Of a stretch of 64,000 nucleotides of DNA, positions 54,399 through 62,534 are shown in pieces. The DNA is from Silvimonas iriomotensis (GTDB lineage Bacteria > Pseudomonadota > Gammaproteobacteria > Burkholderiales > Chitinibacteraceae). The first letter of the stretch is position 1; every line of letters starts with the position of its first letter. Location of the stretch: assembly GCF_014645535.1 (NCBI RefSeq), contig NZ_BMLX01000005.1, forward strand, positions 186,001 to 250,000, in the 5' to 3' direction. The notes below the pieces were generated by a model. That model saw only the letters and a list, made by a program, of their open reading frames with translations, did no database searches and was not told the origin of the DNA. The translations under genes and the position numbers were made by a program.

Positions 54399-55925
54399 AT
54401 GTTCGATTTCAAAGGATTGGTAAGCGCCCTGTTCATCAATCGCGCTGCCGAAGGGGTTCACGACTACAAGTCGGCCACGCTGATGATGGCCGAGTTGCCA
54501 GAGAGCGATATCCTCCAGGCGCAGATCGAGATTGTCAAAGCGCTGCGACAACTCAACACCAACCCGGATGTCTCGTTCAAGGAACGCAGCCGGGCGGTGC
54601 CTTATCTGGATGAAAAAGCACGCGTGCTGCAACGGCACCTTGTGAATATTTGCGAAGGCAGCATTCTGGACGACAAGGCCAGCCCGCAGCAGGTGCTGCC
54701 CACCATGCTGGCCTTCTGGCGCGAAATGGGCGACGCCTACCGCATCTGTATCAAGCAGGCGCTGCAAAGCAACGCGCGCGGGCTGGAAAAAACGCTGCAC
54801 CAGTTCACCCTGCGCGCCATTACCTATTACGGTGCCCACGCCAAATGGTGCTGGCTGCGTTACCTGGACGTTGAAACCAACGCCTGGCGCAATCTGCACA
54901 AGCTGTACCTGTACGCCGAAGAAGGCGGTTATACCGACGCCCCGCTGGCGGCATGGGACGGCAGCCCCATGACCGATGTACGCGGCGAGTACCTGCAAAC
55001 GCTGATGCTGTCGCTGGCCACGCCAGACAAACTGCAACCGCGCCAGATCGAAACCGTCGCGCACTGGCTGGCCCGCTGGAGCGGCCTTGTGCAGATCGAA
55101 AAACACATCCGTCCGCATCACCAGTTGTTTGCCGTCAACCTGGCCGGCTCCACCCCGCCCAAACGCCTGCGCCGCGATATGGTGGGCGACAACTGGCGCT
55201 ACTGGGGCACTGAAGCGCTGGTGCGCCATATGGAAGAAGTGCGCGACGAACTCAAGCGCGGCGCCAACCCGCTGGCGCTAAGCCTGCCCGCCGACGCCGG
55301 CACACCTGGCAACGTGGCCCTGCTGCAGCAAATGATCAATCTGTGGTCGCAAGACGTACCGCAACCGATTCGCAAACAAGAACGCCGCGTCGCCGAGAAA
55401 AAGATCAGCGTCGTGCGCGGGCTGGACCATATCGCCGCTTTCTTGCGCGGCCAGCGCCCGGAAGACGGCTTGCCGCTGGCACGCTGGTCTGTGGAAAACG
55501 AAAGCGACGGCGGCATGGCGCTGGTCTATCGCGCGGTGGATGACGACAAGCTGCAAGTCGGCGAAGTGCTGTGCATGGCCGGCTTCGGCAACAAGCCCTT
55601 TACCATCGGCGTGGTGCGGCGCCTGAACAAAACCCGCGACGGCCAGGTCCACGTGGGCGTGGAAGCGCTGACGCAAACCCCGGTCGCCGTCGAACTCACG
55701 CCCCTGCCCGGCCAGCGCAACATCACCGCCATTTACGCGCCAGACAGCCTGAACCCCAATCACGGCCGCTTCATCATCGTGCCCGAAGCGTACTTTGCCG
55801 AAGAGCGCGAGTTCCAGCTGGCCGCTCAGGGCAAAGCCTGGCGCATCAAACTCACCCCGGCCATCGAACTGAGCAGCAGCGCCGTGCTGACGCGCTTTAA
55901 CGTCCTGGAAAAAGTGGCGGTCTGA
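54399..55925 (+). CDS. Uncharacterised protein, possible PilZ-like C-terminal fold
   Basis: This 508-residue cytoplasmic protein has no signal peptide or membrane helix. The N-terminal 350 residues are mostly helical (e.g. AITYYGAHAKWCWLRYLDVE) and match no domain I know. The C-terminal ~140 residues show beta-strand alternation, with RWSVENESDGGMALVYRAV, VGEVLCMAGFGNKPFTIGVV and HVGVEALTQTPVAVEL. This pattern of a short strand set with NES-x2-GG and GVVRR resembles PilZ-like domains, and the RxxxR of true c-di-GMP binders is not evident. Similar large proteins occur in betaproteobacteria as hypotheticals. It follows the aminotransferase by 128 bp and precedes tRNA-Ser. Confidence 0.6.
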   Translation: MFDFKGLVSALFINRAAEGVHDYKSATLMMAELPESDILQAQIEIVKALRQLNTNPDVSFKERSRAVPYLDEKARVLQRHLVNICEGSILDDKASPQQVLPTMLAFWREMGDAYRICIKQALQSNARGLEKTLHQFTLRAITYYGAHAKWCWLRYLDVETNAWRNLHKLYLYAEEGGYTDAPLAAWDGSPMTDVRGEYLQTLMLSLATPDKLQPRQIETVAHWLARWSGLVQIEKHIRPHHQLFAVNLAGSTPPKRLRRDMVGDNWRYWGTEALVRHMEEVRDELKRGANPLALSLPADAGTPGNVALLQQMINLWSQDVPQPIRKQERRVAEKKISVVRGLDHIAAFLRGQRPEDGLPLARWSVENESDGGMALVYRAVDDDKLQVGEVLCMAGFGNKPFTIGVVRRLNKTRDGQVHVGVEALTQTPVAVELTPLPGQRNITAIYAPDSLNPNHGRFIIVPEAYFAEEREFQLAAQGKAWRIKLTPAIELSSSAVLTRFNVLEKVAV

Positions 55926-55987
55926 CACAAAGTACCGCGCCCCCTACCCCCCGGGCGCGATACCCGCTAGAATACGCCCCTCACACC

Positions 55988-56077
55988 GGAGGTCTGGGTG
56001 AGTGGTTTAAACCAGCAGTCTTGAAAACTGCCGAGGATGTGAGTCCTCCGTGAGTTCGAATCTCACGGCCTCCGCCA
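55988..56077 (+). tRNA. tRNA-Ser (anticodon UGA)
   Basis: The 90-base gene folds as a type II tRNA with a long variable arm. The acceptor arms are GGAGGTC and GGCCTCC, followed by discriminator G and the encoded CCA. The anticodon stem-loop is GCAGT-CTTGAAA-ACTGC with TGA at the wobble-to-third positions, reading UCN codons (UCA best). The T loop is TTCGAAT within CGTGAGTTCGAATCTCACG. It is isolated, ending at a terminator 14 bp downstream. No integrated element and no direct repeat of its 3' end were seen nearby. Confidence 0.96.
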
Positions 56078-56090
56078 GGTCAGGAAGATC

Positions 56091-56127
56091 AAAAAGCCCC
56101 GATGCACATGCATCGGGGCTTTTTGTT
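56091..56127 (+). terminator. Terminator of tRNA-Ser
   Basis: AAAAAGCCCCGATG and CATCGGGGCTTTTT form a perfect 14-bp stem with a 6-base loop, followed by TGTTT. It lies 14 bp beyond the tRNA CCA end. Confidence 0.92.
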
Positions 56128-56622
56128 TTCTGTGCCTTGGCCCTCGCTGTCGTTGTCAGCAAAGCGACGCCCCCATCGGGAAAGCGTGGCCGTACCAGGC
56201 CAGTGGAACCGCCACGCGCAAGTGCCAGATTCGCCCTGCCCACCTCAACCCGAATCCTCTCCTGGCCTGCCAGGCAAACGGCGACGGCATGAAGGCCGGT
56301 GCGGGCGGTTGAACGGTCTGGTTCGGCCTGTCAGCAACCAGCTGACGCCCTCAAAGGCGTACACACCAGTTATCCAATCACCATCAAACAACTGTTTACA
56401 TGGGAATTTCCAGAAAACAGCGTCAAACATCTGGCAGTGAACAGCATATTCTAACTCAATAAATTTACATCAGACGCACGGATACATTAATTTACAAGTA
56501 AGAGTTATATAATTTCCCGATATAAAAAATGGCAAGATCCAGCGGCATCTGGAATCTGGCCGTATGCGTCCGGTGCTTGCAAGAAGACCGGGTTTGGTTT
56601 TTAGGGAAATCGAGGAAATATC
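56128..56622. other. Intergenic region with probable promoter for the PEP-CTERM gene
   Basis: This 495-bp gap has no convincing gene. The first 300 bases are GC-rich and structureless; from about 56440 it becomes AT-rich. TATAAT at 56508-56513, in the context TTATATAAT, could be a sigma-70 -10 element for the following gene, but no good -35 lies 16-18 bp upstream. GAGG at 56612-56615 is the likely ribosome site. Confidence 0.45.
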
Positions 56623-57465
56623 ATGTTACACACGCGCATAGCGATCGCGGCTGCCACCGCGCTCACGTTATCAACCGTCGCCCATGCAACAGTGACGACA
56701 CTTCCAGACTCTGCCCTCACCCCTTCCACGTCTTACTACACGAACAATCTGGGGACCGACACACTGGCCCCCAATGATGATGAATCCACCGGCCAGATCA
56801 ATCTTGGCTTCAATTTCACACTGTACGGCGCCACCTACGACAGCCTGTACATCAACAACAACGGGAATGTGACGTTCCTCAGCCCATTGTCGCAGTTCAC
56901 GCCAAGTGGACCGACGGGTGTTTCAGTACCGGTTATTTCGCCCTATTTTGCCGACGTGGATACCAATGGCACGGGCAGCGTGCATTACCGGCTTGAGAGC
57001 GACGCCCTGTATGTGACCTGGGATCAGGTGGGCTACTTTGGCGCACACACCGACAAGGTCGATAGCTTCCAGCTGGTCTTGCGTGCCAATGGCTCCACCG
57101 TCCCGACGGGTGAAGGGCAGATCGGGTTCTTCTACAAGGACATGGGCTGGACCACCGGTGACGCCAGCGGGGGTTCTGGCGGCTTTGGCGGCAGCCCGGC
57201 GGCAGTCGGCTTTGGTGATGGCGGCGGCAATGCCCAGGTGCTGGCGTCCTCTCAGGCTGACGATATCAACCAGGTTGTTGCCAACAGCCATATCTGGTTT
57301 AACGTCGGTAATGGCGGTGTCGTCGTTGTCCCCCCAACCTCACCCGTGCCGGAGCCTGAAACCTGGGCGCTGATGGGCATGGGCATGGTGGGTCTGATTG
57401 GTGCGGCGGCCCGCAAGCGCCGCAGTGGCAAACCCGCCATGCCGGATCAACTGGCGGCAGCCTGA
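56623..57465 (+). CDS. PEP-CTERM sorting-domain surface protein
   Basis: This 280-residue exported protein has a signal peptide (1-22, MLHTRIAIAAATALTLSTVAHA). The mature part is Gly/Ser/Asp-rich with a NIDO-like beta region (YINNNGNVTFLSPLSQFTPS, VISPYFADVDTNGTGS, VTWDQVGYF). The C terminus has the PEP-CTERM signal PVPEPETWALMGMGMVGLIG followed by AAARKRR, which exosortase (XrtA-like) cuts for delivery to the outer surface or exopolysaccharide. An extra tail (SGKPAMPDQLAAA) follows the basic cluster, unusual because most PEP-CTERM proteins end soon after the arginines. No exosortase or polysaccharide genes lie in the window. It ends in a strong terminator. Confidence 0.9.
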   Translation: MLHTRIAIAAATALTLSTVAHATVTTLPDSALTPSTSYYTNNLGTDTLAPNDDESTGQINLGFNFTLYGATYDSLYINNNGNVTFLSPLSQFTPSGPTGVSVPVISPYFADVDTNGTGSVHYRLESDALYVTWDQVGYFGAHTDKVDSFQLVLRANGSTVPTGEGQIGFFYKDMGWTTGDASGGSGGFGGSPAAVGFGDGGGNAQVLASSQADDINQVVANSHIWFNVGNGGVVVVPPTSPVPEPETWALMGMGMVGLIGAAARKRRSGKPAMPDQLAAA

Positions 57466-57489
57466 GTCAGGGGCTGATGTTTTATCAAA

Positions 57490-57518
57490 CAACAATGCCG
57501 CCCTTGGGCGGCATTGTT
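57490..57518. terminator. Bidirectional terminator, PEP-CTERM / EamA
   Basis: AACAATGCCGCCC and GGGCGGCATTGTT form a perfect 13-bp stem with a TT-centred loop between the converging genes. Confidence 0.85.
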
Positions 57519-57547
57519 CATCCGGGCGGGCGCCGTGGCGGTGCTGC

Positions 57548-58441
57548 TCAGGATTGCGCGGGTTGCGTGGCTTTTTTGGGCGTGAACTTCAGCTCGCTGA
57601 CCAGCACCCCGGCCACGATCAAGGCGCCACCAAAAATGGCCAGTGCCGGCAGGCGGTCACCGGCAATGCGCCCGACCACACCGCCCCATACCGGCTCACC
57701 AGTATAGATGACGGTTGCGCGCGTGGGCGAGACGGTTTTCTGGGCCCAGTTCATGGTCAACTGGATCACCATGCTCATCAAGCCCATGATCAACACGGGT
57801 AGTGCCCAGTACCAGGAAAACGCGGGGATGGCCTCGCCGGCCACCGGCATCATCACAAGGCTCAGCAGGCCCGCGACCAGCAATTGCACGACCGTGACCC
57901 GGCGGCTGTCCACGCGCCCGGCAAAGCGGCCGATCAACAGGATTTCCCCGGCGACGGCCACGGCACACAGCAAGGTGGCGATTTCCCCGGGGCCCAGGCT
58001 CAGTGAACCTGCCTGCGGGCCCGATAAACAGATCAGCCCGGCAAAGGCCAGGGTGATGCCGATCCAGCTCATCAGATGCGGCGGCCGGCCCATGACCAGC
58101 CATTGCACCAGCGGCACCATGGGCACATACAGCGCCGTGATAAACGCGGACTGGCTGCCGGTAATGGTTTGCAAGCCATAGGTTTGCAGGCCATAACCCA
58201 GGAAGATGGAGATCCCGATCAGCAAGCCGGCCCAGAGCTCCTGCCGGGTGATGCCACGCATATGCCCGCGGCACAGCGCCAGGCTTAGTACGCCGGCCCA
58301 GCTGAAACGCAGGCCGACAAAAAACAGCGGCCCGGCGTGCTGCATGGCCAGATGAACCACAAAGAAAGTGCCCCCCCAGAACACGGTGACCAGGATCAGC
58401 GCCAGTTCCTGGCGGCTGGGCAAAAGACTGAACGATTTCAT
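57548..58441 (-). CDS. DMT-superfamily EamA transporter
   Basis: This 297-residue inner-membrane protein has about ten hydrophobic helices in two EamA repeats (first repeat VTVFWGGTFFVVHLAMQ, second TRATVIYTGEPVWGGVVGR). EamA proteins export amino acids, metabolites or drugs, or import nucleotide sugars; specificity is unknown. The chosen ATG (58439-58441, MKSFSLLPSRQELA) starts just before TM1; the frame runs 29 codons further upstream without family support. It is separated by a terminator from the TonB receptor gene, which is on the same strand. A role in siderophore export is possible given the neighbour, but not shown. Confidence 0.87.
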   Translation of the reverse strand: MKSFSLLPSRQELALILVTVFWGGTFFVVHLAMQHAGPLFFVGLRFSWAGVLSLALCRGHMRGITRQELWAGLLIGISIFLGYGLQTYGLQTITGSQSAFITALYVPMVPLVQWLVMGRPPHLMSWIGITLAFAGLICLSGPQAGSLSLGPGEIATLLCAVAVAGEILLIGRFAGRVDSRRVTVVQLLVAGLLSLVMMPVAGEAIPAFSWYWALPVLIMGLMSMVIQLTMNWAQKTVSPTRATVIYTGEPVWGGVVGRIAGDRLPALAIFGGALIVAGVLVSELKFTPKKATQPAQS

Positions 58442-58544
58442 GAGAAGAATACGGCTGACGGTTGGCCCGACCACGCTGGACGATACGGGCTTTGTTTGAT
58501 TTATGGCAATGCGCGTTAACCGTAACACGCGCCAGCCACAAAAA

Positions 58545-58570
58545 CAAAAAAGGGAGACTATGCTCCCCTT
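58545..58570 (-). terminator. Terminator of the TonB receptor gene
   Basis: On the minus strand AAGGGGAG and CTCCCTT pair with one bulge around a 6-base loop, followed by a T-rich run (TTTTTTGTTTTTG). It is 23 bp past the receptor stop and precedes the EamA gene. Confidence 0.8.
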
Positions 58571-58592
58571 GCCAGATGGCTGGCCGTGTTGA

Positions 58593-60710
58593 TCAGAAAT
58601 TGACCGCGGCGTTCAGGCTGATGGTGCGCGGATCGCCCGCCTTGACGTAGTTGGCGTACTGGAATTCCCAGTATTCGCGGTTGGTCAGGTTGTTGAGCGC
58701 AGCACGGAAGGTGTAGTCGTACGCCCCGGCATGCAGGTTGTACACCGCGCCCAGATTGAACACGGTATAACCGCCGGCGTTCAGGCTGCCCGTCGGGGTG
58801 ATCATGGTATCGCCCGTATATTTGCCATCCAGACCAAGCTTCAGGCCCGGTACGGCAGGCAGTTTGTACTCGATCTGGCCTGCGGCGACCAGCTCCGGCG
58901 CGCCGGCAACGCGGTTGCCGCGGTTGCTGCTGCCTTCGCCATACCAGGTTTTCAGGCCCATCAGGCTGCCGCCCACTTGCCATTGCGAGGCCGGCCGCCA
59001 GGTGGCCACCAGTTCTGCGCCTTGATACACCGACATGCCATCCTGCACGTAGACGTTATCGGCATTGCCGTACTCGGCGCCACGTTCGATGCGGAACAGC
59101 GCAGCGGTGGTGCTGAACACGGTGGAGTCATGCTTCAGGCCCAGCTCATACTGCTTGCTGCGCAGCGGCTTGAGCATCTCGCCGGCGTTGGCGTAGGTGC
59201 TGGCCACGGTCGAGCCTTGCTCCAGCGATTCCACATAGCTGGCGTAGGCGGTGGTGGCCGGGCTGAACTTGTACATCAGCGCGACGGTCGGGGTAGCGAC
59301 ACCGTTCTTGTCATAGCTGCCGGTGCTGGCGCCGGTCACGCCAAAGGCGTTCTGCTGATAGTTGGTGTAGCGCAGGCCCGCCAGCAGCGACCAGTGCTCA
59401 CCAAAGCCCAGGGTGTCGCTGGCAAACAGGGCTTTCTGGGTGATATCGCTGTCGTGATAGGTTTGCAGGCCGGCAATATCGCCCATGCTGTTGGTGCTGG
59501 CGGAGTAGATATTGCCCGTGCCCAGCAAACCGTAGAACGAGTTGGCACCGTAGTAATTGGCTTGCTGCTGCCAGGAGGCGCCAGCAGTGATCAGGTGGCT
59601 GACTGCGCCAGTCTGCACTTTGCCTTCGGCCATGGCATCCCAATAAGCGAAACGGTTACCTTCCTTGCCGATCCAGCGGTAGTCGCTGTAATTGCCAGAG
59701 TTATCAGCCAGGTACAGCGTGCTTTCATTGCGGTCACGCGTCGATTCGCTGTAGCTGTAGCGGGTAGACAAGCGCCAGTCCGGGGTCAGCTGGTATTGCA
59801 GGCCGGCGGTATACAGCTGCAGGCCGGTATAAAGGTGCTGACCATCGCTGTTCAGGTTGCTGGTATCGCCTGCCACGGTGCCGGGCATGCCCTTGCCGGT
59901 GTAGCTGGCAAAGCTGAGCGAGGCCGGCATGTTGTCCGAGCGGCGTTGCTGATAGAGCATGTTGAAATAGGTCGAGAGGCGATCGTTGATCTGCGCGTCC
60001 AGCGCCAGCGAGACCGAGTTGCGGTTGGTCTGGCCGCCATTGATGGTATCGCCGCCTTCGTGGGTGTAATTGATGCGCGCGCCAAACATGTTGCCCGGGC
60101 CGAAACGCTGGCCAAAGTCGGCATGTTCAGACAGCACGCTGTCTTCGGTGTAGCCGATATCAATGCTGCGGACCGGGGCGCCTTCGGCTTTTTTGGTCAC
60201 GTAGTTCACCACGCCACCGGGCGCGCCAAAGCCATACATGAAGCCGGACAAGCCCTTGAGCAGCTCAACCCGTTCAAATTGCTCGTACGGCGGGTTCACG
60301 CCGTAGCCAATAAACGGCAGGCCATCGATCTTGTAGCCGTTCTGCCAATCCAGTTGCAGGCCGCGCACGGTCAGATAGCTGGCCCAGGCGTTGCTGGCAT
60401 CGCTGTTGTCAGAGACCGAGGCATCCGCGGCAAAGACATCGCCCAGCTTGCGCACCTGGCGATCAGCCAGATCCTGCCCGCTCACCACGGTTTGCGAGAA
60501 CGGCGTGTCGATGACCTTGCGCGAACCCAGCGCGCCACCGGTTGAAGGCGTCGCCAGTTCGCTTTGCTGGGCGGCGGTCACGGTGACATCCGGCAATGCG
60601 GCGGTGTCGTCGGCAAAGGCCGGTGCGGCAAAGCCCAGCAAGACGGCGGTGGAGAACGGACAAAGCAAGGTAGCGCAGGGGGTCTTGGCCCAGCGATGGC
60701 GGGTTTTCAT
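58593..60710 (-). CDS. TonB-dependent siderophore receptor
   Basis: This 705-residue outer-membrane receptor imports ferric siderophores using TonB energy. It has a signal peptide (about 1-33), a TonB-box-like LPDVTVTAAQQ, a plug domain (about 55-165: VSGQDLADRQVRKLGDVFAA, YLTVRGLQLDWQNGYKIDGL, ELLKGLSGFMYGFGAPGGVV) and a 22-strand beta-barrel ending in the terminal aromatic Phe (SLNAAVNF). The plug pattern is that of TonB-dependent siderophore receptors (TIGR01783-like). A Fur box lies in its promoter. No siderophore biosynthesis, ABC importer or fecIR regulator is adjacent. Ligand cannot be predicted. Confidence 0.93.
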   Translation of the reverse strand: MKTRHRWAKTPCATLLCPFSTAVLLGFAAPAFADDTAALPDVTVTAAQQSELATPSTGGALGSRKVIDTPFSQTVVSGQDLADRQVRKLGDVFAADASVSDNSDASNAWASYLTVRGLQLDWQNGYKIDGLPFIGYGVNPPYEQFERVELLKGLSGFMYGFGAPGGVVNYVTKKAEGAPVRSIDIGYTEDSVLSEHADFGQRFGPGNMFGARINYTHEGGDTINGGQTNRNSVSLALDAQINDRLSTYFNMLYQQRRSDNMPASLSFASYTGKGMPGTVAGDTSNLNSDGQHLYTGLQLYTAGLQYQLTPDWRLSTRYSYSESTRDRNESTLYLADNSGNYSDYRWIGKEGNRFAYWDAMAEGKVQTGAVSHLITAGASWQQQANYYGANSFYGLLGTGNIYSASTNSMGDIAGLQTYHDSDITQKALFASDTLGFGEHWSLLAGLRYTNYQQNAFGVTGASTGSYDKNGVATPTVALMYKFSPATTAYASYVESLEQGSTVASTYANAGEMLKPLRSKQYELGLKHDSTVFSTTAALFRIERGAEYGNADNVYVQDGMSVYQGAELVATWRPASQWQVGGSLMGLKTWYGEGSSNRGNRVAGAPELVAAGQIEYKLPAVPGLKLGLDGKYTGDTMITPTGSLNAGGYTVFNLGAVYNLHAGAYDYTFRAALNNLTNREYWEFQYANYVKAGDPRTISLNAAVNF

Positions 60711-60753
60711 GATGAGGTCTATGTAGGAGCGGTTAACAAACGCTCAACATGGT

Positions 60754-60772
60754 AATGCGAATTATTATCAAT
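60754..60772. promoter_or_regulatory. Fur box upstream of the TonB receptor gene
   Basis: AATGCGAATTATTATCAAT (19 bases) matches the Fur consensus (AATGAGAATNATTATCATT-like, GATAATGATAATCATTATC family) at most positions. It lies 44 bp upstream of the receptor start in an AT-rich stretch, consistent with iron repression by Fur overlapping the promoter. Confidence 0.82.
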
Positions 60773-60911
60773 ATCAATTATTTAATATATCAGACGGAAC
60801 TTTATTTGTACTGGATCAGATACATAAGGCATAAGTACGACAAAAAGGCCGGGCGGCGTATTGCCGAACCGGCCTGCAGGCGGGAGGGAAATTGCGCGAC
60901 ACCGCGCAGCG

Positions 60912-62207
60912 CTAATCGTGGTTGCGATCCAGCCGGGCGTGTTCCGCCTCGTTGTACAGCACCACCTGATTGCGGCCGTTGCGCTTGGCCTGATAGAGCG
61001 CCAGATCGGCGTTTTCCATCAGTTGCTGCGTGGTCAGGCCCGGCGTGAGCGTAGAGACACCCGCGCTGAACGTGGCCTGGAACGTGCTGTCATTGCCGTT
61101 TTGCGGAAAGGCGCGGAACTGTTGCCGCACCGCATCGATATAGCGTGAAGCCAGCACCGGCGCGATGCCGGGCAAGGCAATGCCGAACTCCTCGCCACCG
61201 TAGCGCCCGATCAACGCCTGGCCGGGGGCGGTGTGCCGCAGAATGCGCGCCAGGCTCTGGATCACATAATCGCCCGTCAGATGCCCGTATTCGTCGTTGA
61301 CCGATTTGAAGTGGTCAATGTCGATCATGGCAAACGTCAGGTGATCGCCATTGCGCGCACAGGACTGGATGGCCTGGTCCAGTTGTTCCACCAGCGTGGT
61401 GTGATTCAACAGCAGCGTGAGGCTGTCGCGGGTCATCCACTGGCGCAGGCGGCGATACCGCTCGCAGGTAATGGTGACGGCGGCGACCAGTTCTTCTGGC
61501 GGCGTGTCTTTAACGAGGAAATCATCACCGCCCATGCTGCGCGCCAGCAGCTGCTTGTTGCGGCTGACTTCGGTCGAGAAAAAGATGATGGGAATACCAT
61601 CAAACCGGGATTGCTGGCGGATGATGTGCGCCATTTCGTTCCCGGAGCACTCTGGCATGTAGACATCCAGAATGACGATCTCTGGCCGGTGCCGCTCCAT
61701 CATCAGCAATACATCCAGCGGGCTGCGCGTCTTGAACACTTCCATGCCCGCGCCGCGCAGGACTTTATCCAGCCAGTGCAGCATGGCTTCAGAGTCATCG
61801 ACCGCCAATACCCGGAACGGCTCTGGCCGGCGCTGATCCAGCAGTTCATCCAGTCGCACCACCAGCTTTTGCAGCGGCAATGGCCGGGCCACGAAATCGG
61901 TAATCCCGAGGCGTAACAGGGCAATCTGGCGAGAGACGGGCTCGCCCGCAGAGGATAAAAACAGCGGGCCTTTGCTCAGACGCTTGATCAGCGGGACGTG
62001 GAATTCCAGATCCAGCCCTTCGGTCTGGGCGTCCAGGATCACCGCAAACGGCGGTTTGCCGTGCATGGCCGCCAGCAACGCGGTGGCGTGATCAAACACG
62101 GTGGTTTCAAAACCGAACACCGCCAGTTGTTTGGCGACCGGGGCCAGATCGGACTCCCGTCCGGTCAAGAGGTAAACCGCGGTCGAAGTGGATGTTTCTG
62201 TATGCAA
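60912..62207 (-). CDS. REC-REC-GGEEF response regulator diguanylate cyclase
   Basis: This 431-residue protein has an N-terminal degenerate receiver domain (about 10-120; it has VILDAQ but lacks the acidic pair at its start), a complete receiver (about 130-250; AVDDSEAM, ILDVYMP, FFSTEV, LVKDT) and a C-terminal GGDEF domain (about 265-425). The cyclase motif reads GGEEF, still catalytically acceptable, and no RxxD inhibitory site is visible at the expected position. It makes c-di-GMP, controlled by phosphorylation of the second receiver. Start: TTG at 62205-62207, with GGAG 7 bases upstream; no in-frame ATG exists. An upstream TTG at 62222 is the alternative. Its partner kinase is not adjacent. 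Confidence 0.88.
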   Translation of the reverse strand: MHTETSTSTAVYLLTGRESDLAPVAKQLAVFGFETTVFDHATALLAAMHGKPPFAVILDAQTEGLDLEFHVPLIKRLSKGPLFLSSAGEPVSRQIALLRLGITDFVARPLPLQKLVVRLDELLDQRRPEPFRVLAVDDSEAMLHWLDKVLRGAGMEVFKTRSPLDVLLMMERHRPEIVILDVYMPECSGNEMAHIIRQQSRFDGIPIIFFSTEVSRNKQLLARSMGGDDFLVKDTPPEELVAAVTITCERYRRLRQWMTRDSLTLLLNHTTLVEQLDQAIQSCARNGDHLTFAMIDIDHFKSVNDEYGHLTGDYVIQSLARILRHTAPGQALIGRYGGEEFGIALPGIAPVLASRYIDAVRQQFRAFPQNGNDSTFQATFSAGVSTLTPGLTTQQLMENADLALYQAKRNGRNQVVLYNEAEHARLDRNHD

Positions 62208-62534
62208 GCCTGGGCTCCGCAACGCCGGCAGATCATGTCACCGGCATGGCTGTATTGAAATATGAACTTAGCACAGGCAATGGGAGTGCCTGTGGTATAT
62301 CAGGACAGGCGTCGTATTAAAACATCGTGACAGGCAGGTGACCAGCCCCACCCTGCCCCAGCCCGCCGCTTGCCCTGCCGTGGGCGCCGGTTATCCAGCC
62401 CGGCATGGCAGTTTTCTGCAAAGCAGCTACGTTGATTTGCTGCGTTCAACCTTGTCTGACGGCTTTTTGTCGGCACAGACGCGTCTCAGTGACTAACCTC
62501 AAGCCTGTACCCCCAGTTACCGGAAGGAAGACCA
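62208..62534. other. Divergent intergenic region, diguanylate cyclase / osmF
   Basis: This 327-bp gap must hold promoters for both divergent genes. GGAAGG near 62520-62527 is the osmF ribosome site. No clear RpoS-type or osmoregulated promoter, operator or RNA gene was recognised. Confidence 0.45.

Noticed and set aside
55988-56622. tRNA-Ser as an integration site for a mobile element
   Set aside because: No integrase and no repeat of the tRNA 3' end downstream were found; normal genes follow.
58731-60545. 604-codon plus-strand open frame opposite the TonB receptor
   Set aside because: Antisense shadow of a receptor with a matching Fur-regulated promoter.
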